Assembly: GCF_017876095.1 (NCBI RefSeq)
Contig: NZ_JAGINM010000002.1
Location: 1-64,000 of the forward strand
Length of the DNA: 64,000 bases
Direction: 5' to 3'
Origin: Azospirillum agricola
Lineage (GTDB): Bacteria > Pseudomonadota > Alphaproteobacteria > Azospirillales > Azospirillaceae
In this document: piece after piece, positions 19,236 to 29,757 of the stretch
Position numbering within the stretch: the stretch's first letter is position 1
Layout of the letters: the number at the start of each line of letters is the position of its first letter
Position numbers and translations under genes: made by a program
The notes under the pieces: generated by a model
Told to the model about the DNA's origin: nothing
The model's database searches: none
What the model saw: the letters and a program-made list of their open reading frames with translations, nothing else

Positions 19236-20426
19236 TCAAGTTTCGGTTTCTTCGGATTTCGGGAGCGGCATCGGTTCTCCAGCAGGAACGATGCGGACGC
19301 GACGGTTTATGACCGCGAGCGCGATCCTTCCATGCTTGAGGGCGAGCGCGTCGTCTCCGAACAGTTCGCGGCGCCAGCCCTGCATCGCCGGAACGTCCGC
19401 GGAATCGTCGGCCGCCATCGCCTCCAGGTCGGCCGATGAGGCGACGAGCTTGGCGGCGACGTTGTTTTCGTCGCACTTCATCTTCAGCAGGACGCGGAGA
19501 AGCTCGACGATCGGTTGCAGTCCGGGCGGCGGCTCCTCCCGCGGCTCGATCTTGGGCAGGTCGCGGTCGGGAATGTCGAGACCGGCCTGGACGGCGGACA
19601 GCACGTCGGCCCCCTGGCGCCCCTCGGCGAAGCCCCGGCCCATGCCGCGGGTGCGGGCGAGGTCGTCGACGCTGGTCGGCGCGTGGGCGGCGATCTCCAG
19701 CAGCGCCTCGTCGCGCAGCACGCGCGAGCGCGGCATGTCGCGGCGCTGCGCCTCGCGCTCGCGCCACGCCGCCAGCTCCTTCAGCACCGCCATGAAGCGC
19801 GGCTTGTTGGTGCGCACCTTCAGCCGCAGCCAGGAGCTGTCGGGATCGACCTGGTAGGTGCGCGGGTCGGTGAGGATCGCCATCTCCTCCTCCAGCCAGT
19901 GCGAGCGGCCGGTGCGGGCGAGGCGGCGCTTCAGCTTCTCGTAGGCCGGGCGCAGGTGGATGACGTCGGACAGCGCGTAGGTCAGCTGCCGCTCGGTCAG
20001 CGGACGGTGCGACCAGTCGGTGAAGCGGCTGGACTTGTCGATGCGCGCGCCGGCCAGCTTGGTGACCAGCGTCTCGTAGCCGACGCTCTCGCCGAAGCCG
20101 CAGACCATGGCGGCGACCTGGGTGTCGAACAGCGGGGTGGGGATGCTGCCGGACAGGTGCCAGAAAATCTCCACGTCCTGGCGGGCGGCGTGGAAGACCT
20201 TGAGGATCGACGGATCGCCCATCACGGCGTAGAGCGGCGCCAGATCGAGCCCCTCGGCCAGCGGGTCGATGGCGACGGCGCCGTCGGGTCCCCCGATCTG
20301 CACGAGGCAGAGCTGCGGCCAATAGGTCTTCTCCCGCAGGAACTCGGTATCGACCGTGATGTATTCGGCCCCGGCCAGCGACTGGCAGAAGGCCTGAAGG
20401 GCGTCGTTTGTCGTGATGAGCGTCAT
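19236..20426 (-). CDS. rnd: Ribonuclease D
   Basis: A 396-residue 3'-5' exoribonuclease that trims tRNA and other stable RNA precursors. The DEDD exonuclease motifs are ITVDTEFLRE (near residue 30), IFWHLSG ... LFDTQVAAM, and LTYALSDVIHLRPAYEKL with the catalytic Tyr/Asp. An HRDC domain follows in the second half (WREREAQRRDMPRSRVLRDEAL, then IAAHAPTSVDDLARTRGM), with a further C-terminal helical part. The start MTLITTND at 20426 fits the family; MYEAT at 20441 is an alternative. It is divergent from aspS, with 184 bases between. Confidence 0.94.
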   Translation of the reverse strand: MTLITTNDALQAFCQSLAGAEYITVDTEFLREKTYWPQLCLVQIGGPDGAVAIDPLAEGLDLAPLYAVMGDPSILKVFHAARQDVEIFWHLSGSIPTPLFDTQVAAMVCGFGESVGYETLVTKLAGARIDKSSRFTDWSHRPLTERQLTYALSDVIHLRPAYEKLKRRLARTGRSHWLEEEMAILTDPRTYQVDPDSSWLRLKVRTNKPRFMAVLKELAAWREREAQRRDMPRSRVLRDEALLEIAAHAPTSVDDLARTRGMGRGFAEGRQGADVLSAVQAGLDIPDRDLPKIEPREEPPPGLQPIVELLRVLLKMKCDENNVAAKLVASSADLEAMAADDSADVPAMQGWRRELFGDDALALKHGRIALAVINRRVRIVPAGEPMPLPKSEETET

Positions 20427-20610
20427 GGTTGCTTCATACACGAGGCGGCGGGCGGGTTAAAGGGGGGTGAAAGATCGTTGCGCTTTCGCTCGGCGACGAC
20501 GCGCCGCGTGCGCATTCGTCGTACGCGGCTTGACTTTCACCGGCTTACGGTGTGGTGTGTCGGACCCCATTTCCTTGCCGGAATCCGACCTTTTCAAGGT
20601 GTTTCGACCC

Positions 20611-22428
20611 ATGCACCCCTACCGCACGCACACCTGCGGCCAGCTTCGTGAAGAGAATGCCGGCGAAACCGTCCGCCTGTCGGGCTGGATCAACCGGAAG
20701 CGCGACCACGGACAGCTTCTGTTCGTCGACCTGCGCGACCATTACGGCCTGACGCAGTGCGTGGTCGACACCTCGAATCCCGCCTTCGAGGTCGCCAACC
20801 GGCTGAAGCTGGAATCGGTGATCACCGTCACCGGCAAGGTCGTCAAGCGCACCGCCGAGACGATCAACGACAAGCTGCCGACCGGCCGCATCGAGTTGCA
20901 GATCGCCGAGCTGACGGTCCAGGGCGAGGCGGAGCAGATCCCGCTCCAGGTCAACCAGGAGGCCGACACCGGCGAGGACATGCGCCTGCGCTACCGCTTC
21001 CTCGACCTGCGGCGCGAGCGCATCCACGAGAACATCCTGCTGCGCTCGCGCGTCATCGCGTCGGCGCGCCGCCGGATGATCGACCAGGGCTTCACCGAGT
21101 TCCAGACGCCGATCCTGACGGCCTCCTCGCCGGAGGGCGCCCGCGACTATCTGGTGCCGAGCCGCAACCACCCCGGCAAGTTCTACGCCCTGCCGCAGGC
21201 GCCGCAGCAATTCAAGCAACTGCTGATGGTCGCCGGTTTCGACCGTTACTTCCAGATCGCGCCCTGCTTCCGCGACGAGGACGCGCGCGCCGACCGCAGC
21301 CCGGGCGAGTTCTACCAGCTCGACTTCGAGATGTCCTTCGTCACCCAGGAGGACGTCTTCGCCGCCGTCGAGCCGGTGCTGCACGGGCTGTTCGACGAGT
21401 TCGGCGGCTTCCGCCGCGAGACCAAGCCGGTCATCGACCAGGCGCCGTTCCGCCGCATCAGCTTCGCCGAATCGATGCTGAAGTACGGCAACGACAAGCC
21501 CGACCTGCGCAACCCGCTGGTCATCACCGACGTCACCGAAATCTTCAAGCGCGACGACGTCGAGTTCCGCGCCTTCAAGCAGACGGTGGAGAAGGGCGGC
21601 GTCGTCCGCGCAATCCGCGCGCCGAAGGTCTCGGACCGTCCGCGCAGCTTCTTCGACAAGCTGAACGACTGGGCGCGTGGTCTCGGCGCTCCCGGCCTCG
21701 GCTACATCGTCATGGAGGCCGCCGGCGGCAAGGGCCCGATCGCCAAGTTCGTGCCGGAGGCCGCCCAGGCCGCCCTGCGCGAGCTGGTCGGGCTCGAGGA
21801 CGGCGACGCGGTCTTCTTCGTCTGCGACCAGCCCGGCCCGGCGGCCAAGCTGGCCGGCTTGGCCCGCACCCGCATCGGCGAGGAACTGGACCTCATCGAG
21901 AAGAACGCCTTCCGCTTCTGCTGGATCGTCGATTTCCCGATGTACGAGCTGGACGAGGAGACCAACAAGGTCATCTTCAGCCACAACCCCTTCTCGATGC
22001 CGCAGGGCGGGCTGAAGGCGCTGGAGGAGATGAATCCGCTCGACATCAAGGCCTACCAGTACGACATCGTCTGCAACGGCGTCGAGCTGTCGTCGGGCGC
22101 CATCCGGAACCATCTGCCGGAGGTGATGTACAAGGCCTTCGACATCGCCGGCTACCCGCCGGAGGAGCTGGAGGCCCGATTCGGCGGCATGCTGAGCGCG
22201 TTCAAGCTGGGAGCCCCGCCGCACGGCGGCTCAGCGCCGGGCATCGACCGCATCGTCATGCTGCTGGCCGACGAGCCGAACATCCGCGAGGTCATCGCCT
22301 TCCCGCTGAACCAGCGGGCCGAGGATCTGCTGATGCAGGCCCCGGCGCAGGTCGATCAGGCCCGCCTGAAGGAACTGCACATCAAGCTCGATCTGCCCAA
22401 GCCGAAGGTCGCCGCGCCGCAGGCGTAA
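20611..22428 (+). CDS. aspS: Aspartyl-tRNA synthetase
   Basis: A 605-residue class IIb synthetase charging tRNA with aspartate. The N-terminal OB anticodon-binding domain covers [20 protein letters not shown] to about residue 110; class II motif 2 is [20 protein letters not shown]; the bacterial GAD insertion lies in the middle; motif 3 is [15 protein letters not shown]. The start [10 protein letters not shown] is set by the family N-terminus; the open frame extends upstream through the intergenic region. Whether it is discriminating or also makes Asp-tRNA(Asn) cannot be read safely here. A good terminator follows. Confidence 0.96.
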   Translation: MHPYRTHTCGQLREENAGETVRLSGWINRKRDHGQLLFVDLRDHYGLTQCVVDTSNPAFEVANRLKLESVITVTGKVVKRTAETINDKLPTGRIELQIAELTVQGEAEQIPLQVNQEADTGEDMRLRYRFLDLRRERIHENILLRSRVIASARRRMIDQGFTEFQTPILTASSPEGARDYLVPSRNHPGKFYALPQAPQQFKQLLMVAGFDRYFQIAPCFRDEDARADRSPGEFYQLDFEMSFVTQEDVFAAVEPVLHGLFDEFGGFRRETKPVIDQAPFRRISFAESMLKYGNDKPDLRNPLVITDVTEIFKRDDVEFRAFKQTVEKGGVVRAIRAPKVSDRPRSFFDKLNDWARGLGAPGLGYIVMEAAGGKGPIAKFVPEAAQAALRELVGLEDGDAVFFVCDQPGPAAKLAGLARTRIGEELDLIEKNAFRFCWIVDFPMYELDEETNKVIFSHNPFSMPQGGLKALEEMNPLDIKAYQYDIVCNGVELSSGAIRNHLPEVMYKAFDIAGYPPEELEARFGGMLSAFKLGAPPHGGSAPGIDRIVMLLADEPNIREVIAFPLNQRAEDLLMQAPAQVDQARLKELHIKLDLPKPKVAAPQA

Positions 22429-22457
22429 GGAGCAGGGCGCACGCGTTCATCGCGAGG

Positions 22458-22498
22458 GGGCCATGGCGTCGGACGCCATGGCCCTTGCCATTTTCCGG
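22458..22498 (+). terminator. Terminator after aspS
   Basis: GGGCCATGGCGT (22458-22469) pairs with ACGCCATGGCCC (22473-22484) around a CGG loop, followed by TTGCCATTTT. It lies between aspS and the convergent EcsC gene and may serve both. Confidence 0.8.
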
Positions 22499-22510
22499 CT
22501 TGCCGTTCGC

Positions 22511-23326
22511 TCAAGCCTTCTTCCGGGAAAATTTCTCCTTCTCGATCTCCCGCACGATCGACGCGAAGCAGGAGCGGACCTGATCCTTGTCGTACCGCAA
22601 CTCGACCGGGCGGAGCGTGAAGAGGACGGAAGCGATCGACTGGTAGAACCGCATGTAGGTCCAGTTCAGCGCGGCGCCCAGGACGGCGCCGGTGATGGGG
22701 ACCGATTGCGCCAGGATCTTCGGGGAAATCGCGATCGCGTAGCGGCCGGCGACCTTGGTGATCATTTCGGAGATGGGGGCGGCGCCCAGCGTGGCTCCGA
22801 GCCTCGACGTCACGAAGGCGATGTCGGCATCGTCGTCATCCTCGAGCGGACCGCCATAGGCGAAGACCTCGATGCAGGTCGCCTGGACGCCGACATCGTC
22901 GAGATCGGCGCCTTTCGAGCGCGCAATGTCGGCGATCGATCGCATGATGGTCGCCGTCGCGATCGGAAGCTCCGCGGCGGTGGCCGCCAGCCCGAAAAAG
23001 CCGCTCGCGGCCCCCGTGGCGGCGCCGATGAGGCTGTACAGCCCCGTGGACGCCTCGCGGCCCTTCTCGTTGTCCATGTAGCCGGTCGATATCCGGTGCG
23101 CGTGCTCCAAGGCGCCGCGGATGGCGTCGAGGAGGGTCGCCCTTGTTCCCTCCGGCAGCATGTCGATGCCAGCCTCGATCTTGCTGCCGAGCGAGGACAT
23201 GAAGCTCATGAGAGTGCTTCTGGCCGCGATGTATTCGTTCGCGGCCTGCACGAGGATCTCGAAATCCTCCCTCTCCAGGATGGCGCATGAATTCGTGTTT
23301 CTGGAAATCTCATGAGGATCCGGCAC
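22511..23326 (-). CDS. EcsC family protein
   Basis: A 271-residue protein with the EcsC region TGLYSLIGAATGAASGFFGL, AATAAELPIATATIMRSIAD, IARSKGADLDDVGVQATCIE, followed by SRLGATLGAAPISEMITKVA and a hydrophobic segment LAQSVPITGAVLGAALNWTY. These proteins are membrane-associated and their molecular role is not established; in Bacillus the name comes from a gene next to an ABC transporter. The GTG start at 23326 is chosen for AAGGA eight bases upstream; longer in-frame starts up to 23557 run through sequence that looks like promoter DNA of rpsB. It is convergent with aspS. Confidence 0.8.
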   Translation of the reverse strand: MPDPHEISRNTNSCAILEREDFEILVQAANEYIAARSTLMSFMSSLGSKIEAGIDMLPEGTRATLLDAIRGALEHAHRISTGYMDNEKGREASTGLYSLIGAATGAASGFFGLAATAAELPIATATIMRSIADIARSKGADLDDVGVQATCIEVFAYGGPLEDDDDADIAFVTSRLGATLGAAPISEMITKVAGRYAIAISPKILAQSVPITGAVLGAALNWTYMRFYQSIASVLFTLRPVELRYDKDQVRSCFASIVREIEKEKFSRKKA

Positions 23327-23550
23327 GTTTCCATTCCTTGGCGCTGTTGAGTTCCAGTGAAGAGCCGCGAACGCCGCGCGAACATCTCCAACGGTTTTCC
23401 CGGTCTGGCGAGATTGCGCGCAACGGATGGTCGTCGGGAAATATGGGGACGAATCGGGTTCGGGAGGAGGGAGGATCCGACCTGCCGCCCGGTCCCGCCG
23501 CGACCGGCAGGGATCGATGGCATCCGACCGTTCTTTTCCTGCCATCGCTG

Positions 23551-23579
23551 TTGCCAAACCCGGTTCATCGGGCTATGTA
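23551..23579 (+). promoter_or_regulatory. Candidate sigma-70 promoter of rpsB
   Basis: TTGCCA (23551-23556) and TATGTA (23574-23579) are separated by 17 bases. The predicted start near 23586 gives a leader of about 117 bases before rpsB. Confidence 0.55.
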
Positions 23580-23645
23580 AGCGCCGTCGTCAAAACCTCA
23601 CGCGGGCTGGCGGACCCTCGGTTTTACCCCGATGGCCCGATCCGG

Positions 23646-23663
23646 TGTCCACACCTGTGGACA
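23646..23663 (+). promoter_or_regulatory. Palindromic hairpin in the rpsB leader
   Basis: TGTCCACA-CC-TGTGGACA is a perfect 8+2+8 inverted repeat 40 bases before the rpsB ATG. It may form an RNA stem for ribosomal-protein autoregulation, which is usual for r-protein leaders; the mechanism here is inference. The rest of 23327-23702 shows only the candidate promoter. Confidence 0.45.
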
Positions 23664-23702
23664 GACGCCCGCGGCGGACCAACCGGAAAAAGGGATTTTT
23701 CC

Positions 23703-24485
23703 ATGGCTATGCCCACCTTCACCATGCGCCAGCTGCTCGAGGCCGGTGTCCACTTCGGTCACCACACCCGTCGCTGGAACCCGAAGATGAACCAGTACAT
23801 CTTCGGTGTGCGCAACGGCGTGCACATCATCGATCTGGAGCAGACCGTCCCGATGCTGCACCGCGCCCTCCAGGCCGCGCGCGACGTCGTCGCCGGCGGT
23901 GGCCGCGTGCTGTTCGTCGGCACCAAGCGCCAGGCCCAGGAGCGCATCGCCGAGGCCGCCTCGAAGTGCGGCCAGTACTACGTCAACCACCGTTGGCTCG
24001 GCGGCATGCTGACCAACTGGAAGACCATTTCGCTGTCGATCAAGCGCCTGCGCGAGATGGAAGAGCGTCTGGGCGGCGACACCTCGGGCCTGACCAAGCG
24101 CGAGATCCTCGAGTTGACCCGCGAGCGCGACAAGCTGGAGCGCGCGCTGGGCGGCATCAAGGAGATGGGCGGCCTGCCGGACGTCATCTTCATCATCGAC
24201 ACCAACAAGGAGTCGATCGCGGTCAAGGAAGCCAACAAGCTCGGCATCCCGGTCATCGCGGTCCTCGACAGCAACTCCGATCCGGACGGCGTCGCTTTCC
24301 CGATCCCGGGCAACGACGACGCCCTGCGCGCCATCGACCTGTACTGCGATCTGGTGGTCGGTTCGGTCCTCGACGGCCTGCAAGCCGAGATGAGCGCCGC
24401 CGGCATCGACGTCGGCGCCCGTGAGGACGCCCCGGCCGAACAGCTGCCGGAAGACGAGACCGCCGCCGAAGCCGCCCAGGCCTGA
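23703..24485 (+). CDS. rpsB: 30S ribosomal protein S2
   Basis: A 260-residue S2 protein. The family motifs are [20 protein letters not shown] at the start, [37 protein letters not shown] and VLDSNSDPD with [15 protein letters not shown]. The C-terminus carries an acidic Ala/Glu/Asp extension after residue 235, common in alphaproteobacteria. The start at 23703 (MAMPTF) follows AAAAAGGGA. It heads the rpsB-tsf-pyrH-frr unit, although a strong terminator after rpsB should reduce read-through, allowing more S2 than downstream products. Confidence 0.97.
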   Translation: MAMPTFTMRQLLEAGVHFGHHTRRWNPKMNQYIFGVRNGVHIIDLEQTVPMLHRALQAARDVVAGGGRVLFVGTKRQAQERIAEAASKCGQYYVNHRWLGGMLTNWKTISLSIKRLREMEERLGGDTSGLTKREILELTRERDKLERALGGIKEMGGLPDVIFIIDTNKESIAVKEANKLGIPVIAVLDSNSDPDGVAFPIPGNDDALRAIDLYCDLVVGSVLDGLQAEMSAAGIDVGAREDAPAEQLPEDETAAEAAQA

Positions 24486-24504
24486 CCCCAGCGGTTTGGA
24501 AAGG

Positions 24505-24545
24505 GGCAGCCGGGCCTTATGACCAATGGCCCGGCTGCCTTTTTT
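24505..24545 (+). terminator. Intrinsic terminator between rpsB and tsf
   Basis: GGCAGCCGGGCC (24505-24516) pairs with GGCCCGGCTGCC (24528-24539) around an 11-base loop and is followed by TTTTTT. It is a textbook terminator or attenuator inside the operon. Confidence 0.93.
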
Positions 24546-24620
24546 GTGGGTTGCCACCCGAATTGACTTTGTGACTCAATCCGATCCGCCACGGATCGCT
24601 TGTAAGGAAGAGGGCGCAAC

Positions 24621-25553
24621 ATGGCCGAGATTACCGCCTCGCTCGTCAAGGAACTGCGCGAGAAGACCGGCGCGGGCATGATGGATTGCAAGAAGGCTCT
24701 GAACGAGACCCAGGGCGACCTCGAGGGCGCCGTCGACTGGCTCCGCAAGAAGGGCCTCGCCGCCGCCGCCAAGAAGTCGGGCCGCATCGCCGCCGAGGGT
24801 CTGGTCGCCGTCGCCACCGCCGGCACCAAGGGCGCCGTCGTCGAGGTGAACGCCGAAACCGACTTCGTCGCCCGCAACGACAAGTTCCAGGGCTTCGCCG
24901 CCAAGGCCGCCGAGATCGCGCTCGCCACCGGCGGCGACGTCGAGGCGCTGAAGGCCGCCGCCTACCCGGGCACCGCGCACACCGCCCAGGACGAGCTGAC
25001 CACCCTGATCGCCACCGTCGGCGAGAACATGAACCTGCGTCGCGCCGTGACGCTGGAGGTGTCGGCCGGCACCGTCGTCAGCTACGTCCACTCCGCCATC
25101 GCGCCGGGCCTCGGCAAGATCGGCGTGCTGGTCGCGCTGGAGTCGACTGGCGACGTGGCCAAGCTGGCCGACCTCGGCAAGCAGATCGCCATGCACATCG
25201 CCGCCGCCCGTCCGGAGGCGCTCGACATCGCCGACGTCGACAGCTCGGCGCTGGAGCGTGAGCGCAGCGTGCTGGCCGAGCAGGCCCGCGCCTCGGGCAA
25301 GCCGGAGAACATCATCGAGAAGATGGTCGAGGGCCGCGTCCGCAAGTATTACGAGGAAGTCTGCCTGCTGGAGCAGGTCTACGTGATCGACGGCGAGACC
25401 AAGGTCCGCAAGGTGGTCGAGAACGCCGCCAAGGACATCGGCGCTCCGGTCAAGGTCGCGTCCTTCGCCCGCTTCGCGCTGGGCGAGGGCATCGAGAAGG
25501 CCCAGAGCGACTTCGCCGCCGAAGTGGCCGCCACCGCCGCCGGCCAGGCCTGA
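24621..25553 (+). CDS. tsf: Elongation factor Ts
   Basis: A 310-residue nucleotide-exchange factor for EF-Tu. The N-terminal UBA-like domain is [20 protein letters not shown], followed by the TDFVARN core motif ([15 protein letters not shown]) and the long coiled-coil-bearing core, ending with [14 protein letters not shown] and [16 protein letters not shown]. Length and order are typical. GGAAGAGGG lies upstream of ATG 24621. It follows the rpsB terminator and is 49 bases before pyrH. Confidence 0.97.
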   Translation: MAEITASLVKELREKTGAGMMDCKKALNETQGDLEGAVDWLRKKGLAAAAKKSGRIAAEGLVAVATAGTKGAVVEVNAETDFVARNDKFQGFAAKAAEIALATGGDVEALKAAAYPGTAHTAQDELTTLIATVGENMNLRRAVTLEVSAGTVVSYVHSAIAPGLGKIGVLVALESTGDVAKLADLGKQIAMHIAAARPEALDIADVDSSALERERSVLAEQARASGKPENIIEKMVEGRVRKYYEEVCLLEQVYVIDGETKVRKVVENAAKDIGAPVKVASFARFALGEGIEKAQSDFAAEVAATAAGQA

Positions 25554-25602
25554 TAACCTCCACGCCGCGCCGCATTCGAAACAGCAAGGGAGCGTTCCCC
25601 TC

Positions 25603-26382
25603 ATGCCCGAGATCAACGGGGCCGAGACCACCGGAACCACCACGCCGGCCATCGCACCGGAGAGCATCCGCTACAAGCGGGTGCTGCTGAAGGTGTCGGG
25701 CGAGGCGTTGATGGGGCAGCGCGACTACGGCCTCGATCCGGACATGGTCAACCGCATCGCCAACGAGGTGAAGGCGGTGGTCGCGCTCGGTGTCCAGGTT
25801 TGTCTGGTCATCGGCGGGGGGAACATCTTCCGCGGTGTCAAGGGTGCGGCGGGCGGCATGGAGCGTGCGTCGGCCGACTACATCGGGATGCTCGCCACCG
25901 TGATGAACGCGCTCTCGATGCAGAGCGCGCTCGAGCGGATGGGCGTGCCGACCCGCGTGCAGTCGGCCATCCCCATGTCGTCGGTCTGCGAGCCCTACAT
26001 CCGGCGCCGCGCGATCCGTCACATGGAAAAGGGCCGGGTGGTGATCTTCGCCGCCGGCACCGGCAACCCCTTCTTCACCACCGACACCGCCGCGGCGCTG
26101 CGCGCCTCGGAAATGGGGTGCGACGGGCTGCTGAAGGGAACGCAGGTGGACGGCGTCTACACCGCCGATCCCAAGAAGGACCCGACCGCCACGCACTACG
26201 ACCGCCTCACCTACATGGACGTCCTGGCCCAGGATCTCCAGGTGATGGACGCGTCGGCGATCGCCCTGGCACGAGACAGCCGGATCCCCATCCTGGTCCT
26301 CTCGATCCACACCCCCGGCTCCTTCGCCGAGGTGATGCAGGGCCGTGGCAAGCACACCATCATAACGGAAGAAAGGGAGTAG
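25603..26382 (+). CDS. pyrH: Uridylate kinase
   Basis: A 259-residue hexameric UMP kinase of the amino-acid-kinase fold, making UDP from UMP. Motifs are [12 protein letters not shown], the glycine-rich [52 protein letters not shown], and [19 protein letters not shown]. The first 18 residues (Thr/Ala-rich) precede the conserved start of the fold, so a shorter start is conceivable but no better start codon is seen. AGGGAGCG precedes ATG 25603. frr begins five bases after its stop. Confidence 0.96.
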   Translation: MPEINGAETTGTTTPAIAPESIRYKRVLLKVSGEALMGQRDYGLDPDMVNRIANEVKAVVALGVQVCLVIGGGNIFRGVKGAAGGMERASADYIGMLATVMNALSMQSALERMGVPTRVQSAIPMSSVCEPYIRRRAIRHMEKGRVVIFAAGTGNPFFTTDTAAALRASEMGCDGLLKGTQVDGVYTADPKKDPTATHYDRLTYMDVLAQDLQVMDASAIALARDSRIPILVLSIHTPGSFAEVMQGRGKHTIITEERE

Positions 26383-26387
26383 GTCCC

Positions 26388-26945
26388 GTGGCTGCGCCCG
26401 ACACATCGGACCTGAAGCGCCGCATGGAAGGCGCGCTCGAGTCGTTTCGCAAGGAACTCACCGGCCTCCGCACCGGCCGCGCCTCCTCCAGCCTGCTGGA
26501 GCCGGTCATGGTCGAGGCCTATGGCAACCGCGTCCACCTCAAGGAGGTCGGCACCGTCTCGGTTCCCGAGCCGCGCCTCATCACGGTGCAGGTGTGGGAC
26601 CGCGGCATGACCAAGGCGGTCGAGAAGGCCATCCGCGATTCGGGCCTCGGGCTGAACCCGCAGGCCGAGGGTCAGGTCATCCGCGTGCCGCTGCCCGACC
26701 TGACGCAGGAGCGCCGCGCCGAGTTGGCGAAGGTCGCCCACAAATACGCCGAGCAGACCCGCGTCGCCATCCGCAACATCCGCCGCGACGGCATGGACGG
26801 CCTGAAGAAGGCCGAGAAGGCCAGCGAGATCACGCAGGACGAGCTGAAAACGCAGTCCGACAAGGTGCAGGCGCTGACCGACCAGCACATCAAGCTGGTC
26901 GACGACACGCTAGCGCAAAAGGAAAAGGACATCATGCAGGTCTGA
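26388..26945 (+). CDS. frr: Ribosome recycling factor
   Basis: A 185-residue factor that, with EF-G, splits post-termination ribosomes. It shows the standard pattern: [82 protein letters not shown] and [20 protein letters not shown]. The GTG start at 26388 has GGGAG upstream, within the spacer after pyrH. Length equals the family norm. Confidence 0.97.
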   Translation: MAAPDTSDLKRRMEGALESFRKELTGLRTGRASSSLLEPVMVEAYGNRVHLKEVGTVSVPEPRLITVQVWDRGMTKAVEKAIRDSGLGLNPQAEGQVIRVPLPDLTQERRAELAKVAHKYAEQTRVAIRNIRRDGMDGLKKAEKASEITQDELKTQSDKVQALTDQHIKLVDDTLAQKEKDIMQV

Positions 26946-26951
26946 TCCGGA

Positions 26952-27707
26952 ATGCGCGACGCGGACGAGAACCGGATGGACGGAAGCGGTTCGATCACCC
27001 CTCCCGAGCATGTGGCCATCATCATGGATGGCAACGGGCGCTGGGCGAAGGCGCGCGGCCTGCCGCGCACCGCCGGCCACAAGAAGGGCGTGGACGCCGT
27101 CCGCCGCACCGTGGAAGCGGCGCGCGAACTGGGCGTCGGCACCCTGACCATCTTCAGCTTCTCCTCGGAGAACTGGCGGCGGCCGGAGGAGGAGGTCACC
27201 GACCTCATGGGCCTGCTGCGCTTCTATCTGCGCAGCGAGGTCGCCGAACTGCACAAGGCCGGCATCCGGCTGCGGGTGATCGGCGACCGGCTCCGCCTGT
27301 CCGACGACATCAACCGGCTGATCGACAACGCCGAGGCGTTGACCCGCGACAACCGGACGATGACGCTGGTCGTCGCCCTCAGCTACGGGTCGCGGCAGGA
27401 GATCGTGCTGGCGGCCCGGCGACTGGCCGAGGATGTGGCGGCCGGCCGGGTGAGCGCCGGCGCCATCGACGAGGGTGCCTTCGCCGCCCGCCTGTTCACC
27501 GCCGACATTCCCGATCCCGACCTGATCATCCGCACCAGCGGCGAGAAGCGCATCAGCAATTTCCTGCTGTGGCAGGCGGCCTACGCCGAGCTGGTGTTCA
27601 TCGACACGCTCTGGCCCGATTTCACCAAGCGCGATCTGGAGGCGGCGATTGAAGAGTTCCACCGACGGGAACGCCGCTTCGGCGCCACCACGGCCGGCTC
27701 CCGCTGA
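26952..27707 (+). CDS. uppS: Isoprenyl transferase (undecaprenyl diphosphate synthase)
   Basis: A 251-residue cis-prenyltransferase making the C55 lipid carrier for peptidoglycan and O-antigen. The catalytic region is AIIMDGNGRWAKARGLPRTA with HKKG, the central motif is FSFSSENWRRP, and the C-terminal signature is DPDLIIRTSGEKRISNFLLW. ATG 26952 starts six bases after the frr stop. A 14-residue polar leader precedes the fold. Its 3' end overlaps the TTG start of cdsA by 59 bases. Confidence 0.96.
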   Translation: MRDADENRMDGSGSITPPEHVAIIMDGNGRWAKARGLPRTAGHKKGVDAVRRTVEAARELGVGTLTIFSFSSENWRRPEEEVTDLMGLLRFYLRSEVAELHKAGIRLRVIGDRLRLSDDINRLIDNAEALTRDNRTMTLVVALSYGSRQEIVLAARRLAEDVAAGRVSAGAIDEGAFAARLFTADIPDPDLIIRTSGEKRISNFLLWQAAYAELVFIDTLWPDFTKRDLEAAIEEFHRRERRFGATTAGSR

Positions 27708-28530
27708 GCCGGTCTCCGCGGGAAAACCCAACCCGAAGACGGGCGACCTCAAGACCCGCGTGGTCTCGGCGCTGATCATGGCGCCGATCGTGCTTGGCGC
27801 CGTCTGGGCCGGCGGCTGGGTCTTCCGCGCCTTGATCGCCTTCGGCGCGGTCGTCGCCATTTCCGAATGGATCAATCTGGTCCCCAGCGCCCGGCGCCTG
27901 CCGGCGCGGCTGATGTCGGTCGCCGGCGTGCTGGTGTCCCTGATGGCGCAATTGGCCGCCGGACCCTGGGTCGGGCTGGGGGTGGCCGTCGCCTTTTCCG
28001 TGCTGACCGCGCTGGCCGGCGGCGGCCGCGACCGCGGCCTGCTCGGCTTCGGCGTTTTCTACGTCGCGGCGGGAATGGCCGGTCTGACATGGTTGCGCGA
28101 CCTGCCAAGCGATGGGCTGGCCCTGTTCCTTTTCGCCATGCTCGCCATCTGGGCCACCGACATCGGCGCTTACGCGGCCGGCCGTTCCATTGGCGGACCG
28201 AAGCTGGCGCCGCGCATCAGCCCGAAGAAGACCTGGGCCGGCCTGATCGGCGGCATGGCCGCCGCCGCCCTGATCGGCTGGCTGATCGCTCTCGCCGTCG
28301 GCGCGGCGATGCCGGCCCTGGCGTTGCTGATGGGCGCCGTGGCGGCGGTGGTGGGGCAGGCGGGCGACCTCTTCGAATCGGCGGTCAAGCGCCGCTACGA
28401 CGTCAAGGACAGCGGCCAGCTCATTCCCGGGCATGGCGGCATCCTCGACCGCATCGACGGGCTTCTGGTCGCCGCCCCGGTGCTGGCTGTTTTCCACGCG
28501 ACCATCGGAACGGCTCTATCATGGTGGTGA
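27649..28530 (+). CDS. cdsA: Phosphatidate cytidylyltransferase
   Basis: A 293-residue integral membrane enzyme forming CDP-diacylglycerol from CTP and phosphatidate. Several hydrophobic segments span residues 40-230 (for example [39 protein letters not shown]), and the family signature is in [35 protein letters not shown]. The TTG start at 27649 lies within uppS and is preceded by GGAGG; later starts would remove only the polar Ala/Pro-rich leader. dxr overlaps its last ten bases. Confidence 0.93.
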   Translation: MKSSTDGNAASAPPRPAPAEPVSAGKPNPKTGDLKTRVVSALIMAPIVLGAVWAGGWVFRALIAFGAVVAISEWINLVPSARRLPARLMSVAGVLVSLMAQLAAGPWVGLGVAVAFSVLTALAGGGRDRGLLGFGVFYVAAGMAGLTWLRDLPSDGLALFLFAMLAIWATDIGAYAAGRSIGGPKLAPRISPKKTWAGLIGGMAAAALIGWLIALAVGAAMPALALLMGAVAAVVGQAGDLFESAVKRRYDVKDSGQLIPGHGGILDRIDGLLVAAPVLAVFHATIGTALSWW

Positions 28531-29720
28531 CGACGGGCGGTGGCCCCCGGCGGGTGACGATCCTGGGTTCGACCGGCTCGGTCGGGACCCAGACCGTGGA
28601 TCTCGTCGCCCGCGACCCGGAGCGCTTCCCGGTCGAGGCGCTGACCGCCAACCGCAACGTCGCCCTTCTTGCCGAGCAGGCCCGGCGCCTGAAGGCCCGG
28701 CTCGCCGTCGTTGCCGATCCCGCAGGGCATGCCGAGCTGAGGGAGCGCCTTGCCGGCACCGGCATCGAGACGGCCGCCGGTCCGCGGGCGGTGGCCGAGG
28801 CGGCGCAGCGTCCGGCCGATTGGGTGATGGCCGCCATCGTCGGCGCCGCCGGGCTGGAGCCGACGCTCGCCGCCGTGCGCCGCGGCGCCATCGTCGCCTT
28901 CGCCAACAAGGAGGTGCTGGTCTGCGCCGGCGACCTGATGATGGAGGAGGTGCGCGCCCACGGCGCCACGCTGCTGCCGGTCGACAGCGAGCATTCCGCC
29001 ATCTACCAGGTCTTCGACTTCGCCCGGACCGAGAGCGTCGCCCGGCTGATCCTGACCGCGTCGGGCGGCCCGTTCCGCACGCGCGACCGCGCCTTCATGG
29101 CGACGGCGACGCGTGAACAGGCAGTGGCGCACCCGACCTGGGACATGGGCGCCAAGATCTCGGTCGACAGCGCCACCATGATGAACAAGGGGTTGGAGCT
29201 GATCGAGGCGCATTTCCTCTTCGGCATCCCCGAGGAGCGCATCGACATCCTGGTCCACCCGCAGTCGGTGATCCATTCGCTGGTCGAGTATGTCGACGGC
29301 TCCGTGCTGGCGCAGCTCGGCACGCCCGACATGCGCACGCCGATCGCCTATGCGCTCGGCTGGCCGGCGCGCATCGCCACCCCGGCCGAGCGGCTCGACC
29401 TGACACGGGCGGCGACCCTGACCTTCGAAGCGCCGGATCCCGTGCGTTTTCCGGCCCTGCGGCTGGCCCGCGCCTCCTTGCAAAGCGGGGGGGGCGCTCC
29501 TACTATTCTCAGTGCCGCCAACGAGGTGGCCGTCCAGGCGTTTCTCGACCGCCGGATCGGCTTCCTCGACATCGAAAAAATCGTCGAGGGCACGCTGGCG
29601 GCGTTGCCCCACCGCCCGCTGCGTGATCTTGCCGCAGTGCGCGAGGCCGACGCCGAGGCGCGCCGCGACGCCGCCGCGCGCGTGACGGCCTGCGGTGCGT
29701 CGGCGGTTGGCAGCCGGTGA
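28521..29720 (+). CDS. dxr: 1-deoxy-D-xylulose-5-phosphate reductoisomerase
   Basis: The 399-residue second enzyme of the MEP isoprenoid pathway, converting DXP to MEP with NADPH. Visible motifs: [16 protein letters not shown] (NADPH binding), [32 protein letters not shown] (metal binding), [32 protein letters not shown] and [13 protein letters not shown], and [23 protein letters not shown] 28521 overlaps the cdsA end, indicating coupling. Its product line leads to the isoprenoid used by uppS in the same unit. Confidence 0.96.
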   Translation: MVVTTGGGPRRVTILGSTGSVGTQTVDLVARDPERFPVEALTANRNVALLAEQARRLKARLAVVADPAGHAELRERLAGTGIETAAGPRAVAEAAQRPADWVMAAIVGAAGLEPTLAAVRRGAIVAFANKEVLVCAGDLMMEEVRAHGATLLPVDSEHSAIYQVFDFARTESVARLILTASGGPFRTRDRAFMATATREQAVAHPTWDMGAKISVDSATMMNKGLELIEAHFLFGIPEERIDILVHPQSVIHSLVEYVDGSVLAQLGTPDMRTPIAYALGWPARIATPAERLDLTRAATLTFEAPDPVRFPALRLARASLQSGGGAPTILSAANEVAVQAFLDRRIGFLDIEKIVEGTLAALPHRPLRDLAAVREADAEARRDAAARVTACGASAVGSR

Positions 29721-29757
29721 TCCGAGTTCGAGGCCCGAACGGGCGCAAAGGGTGGTG

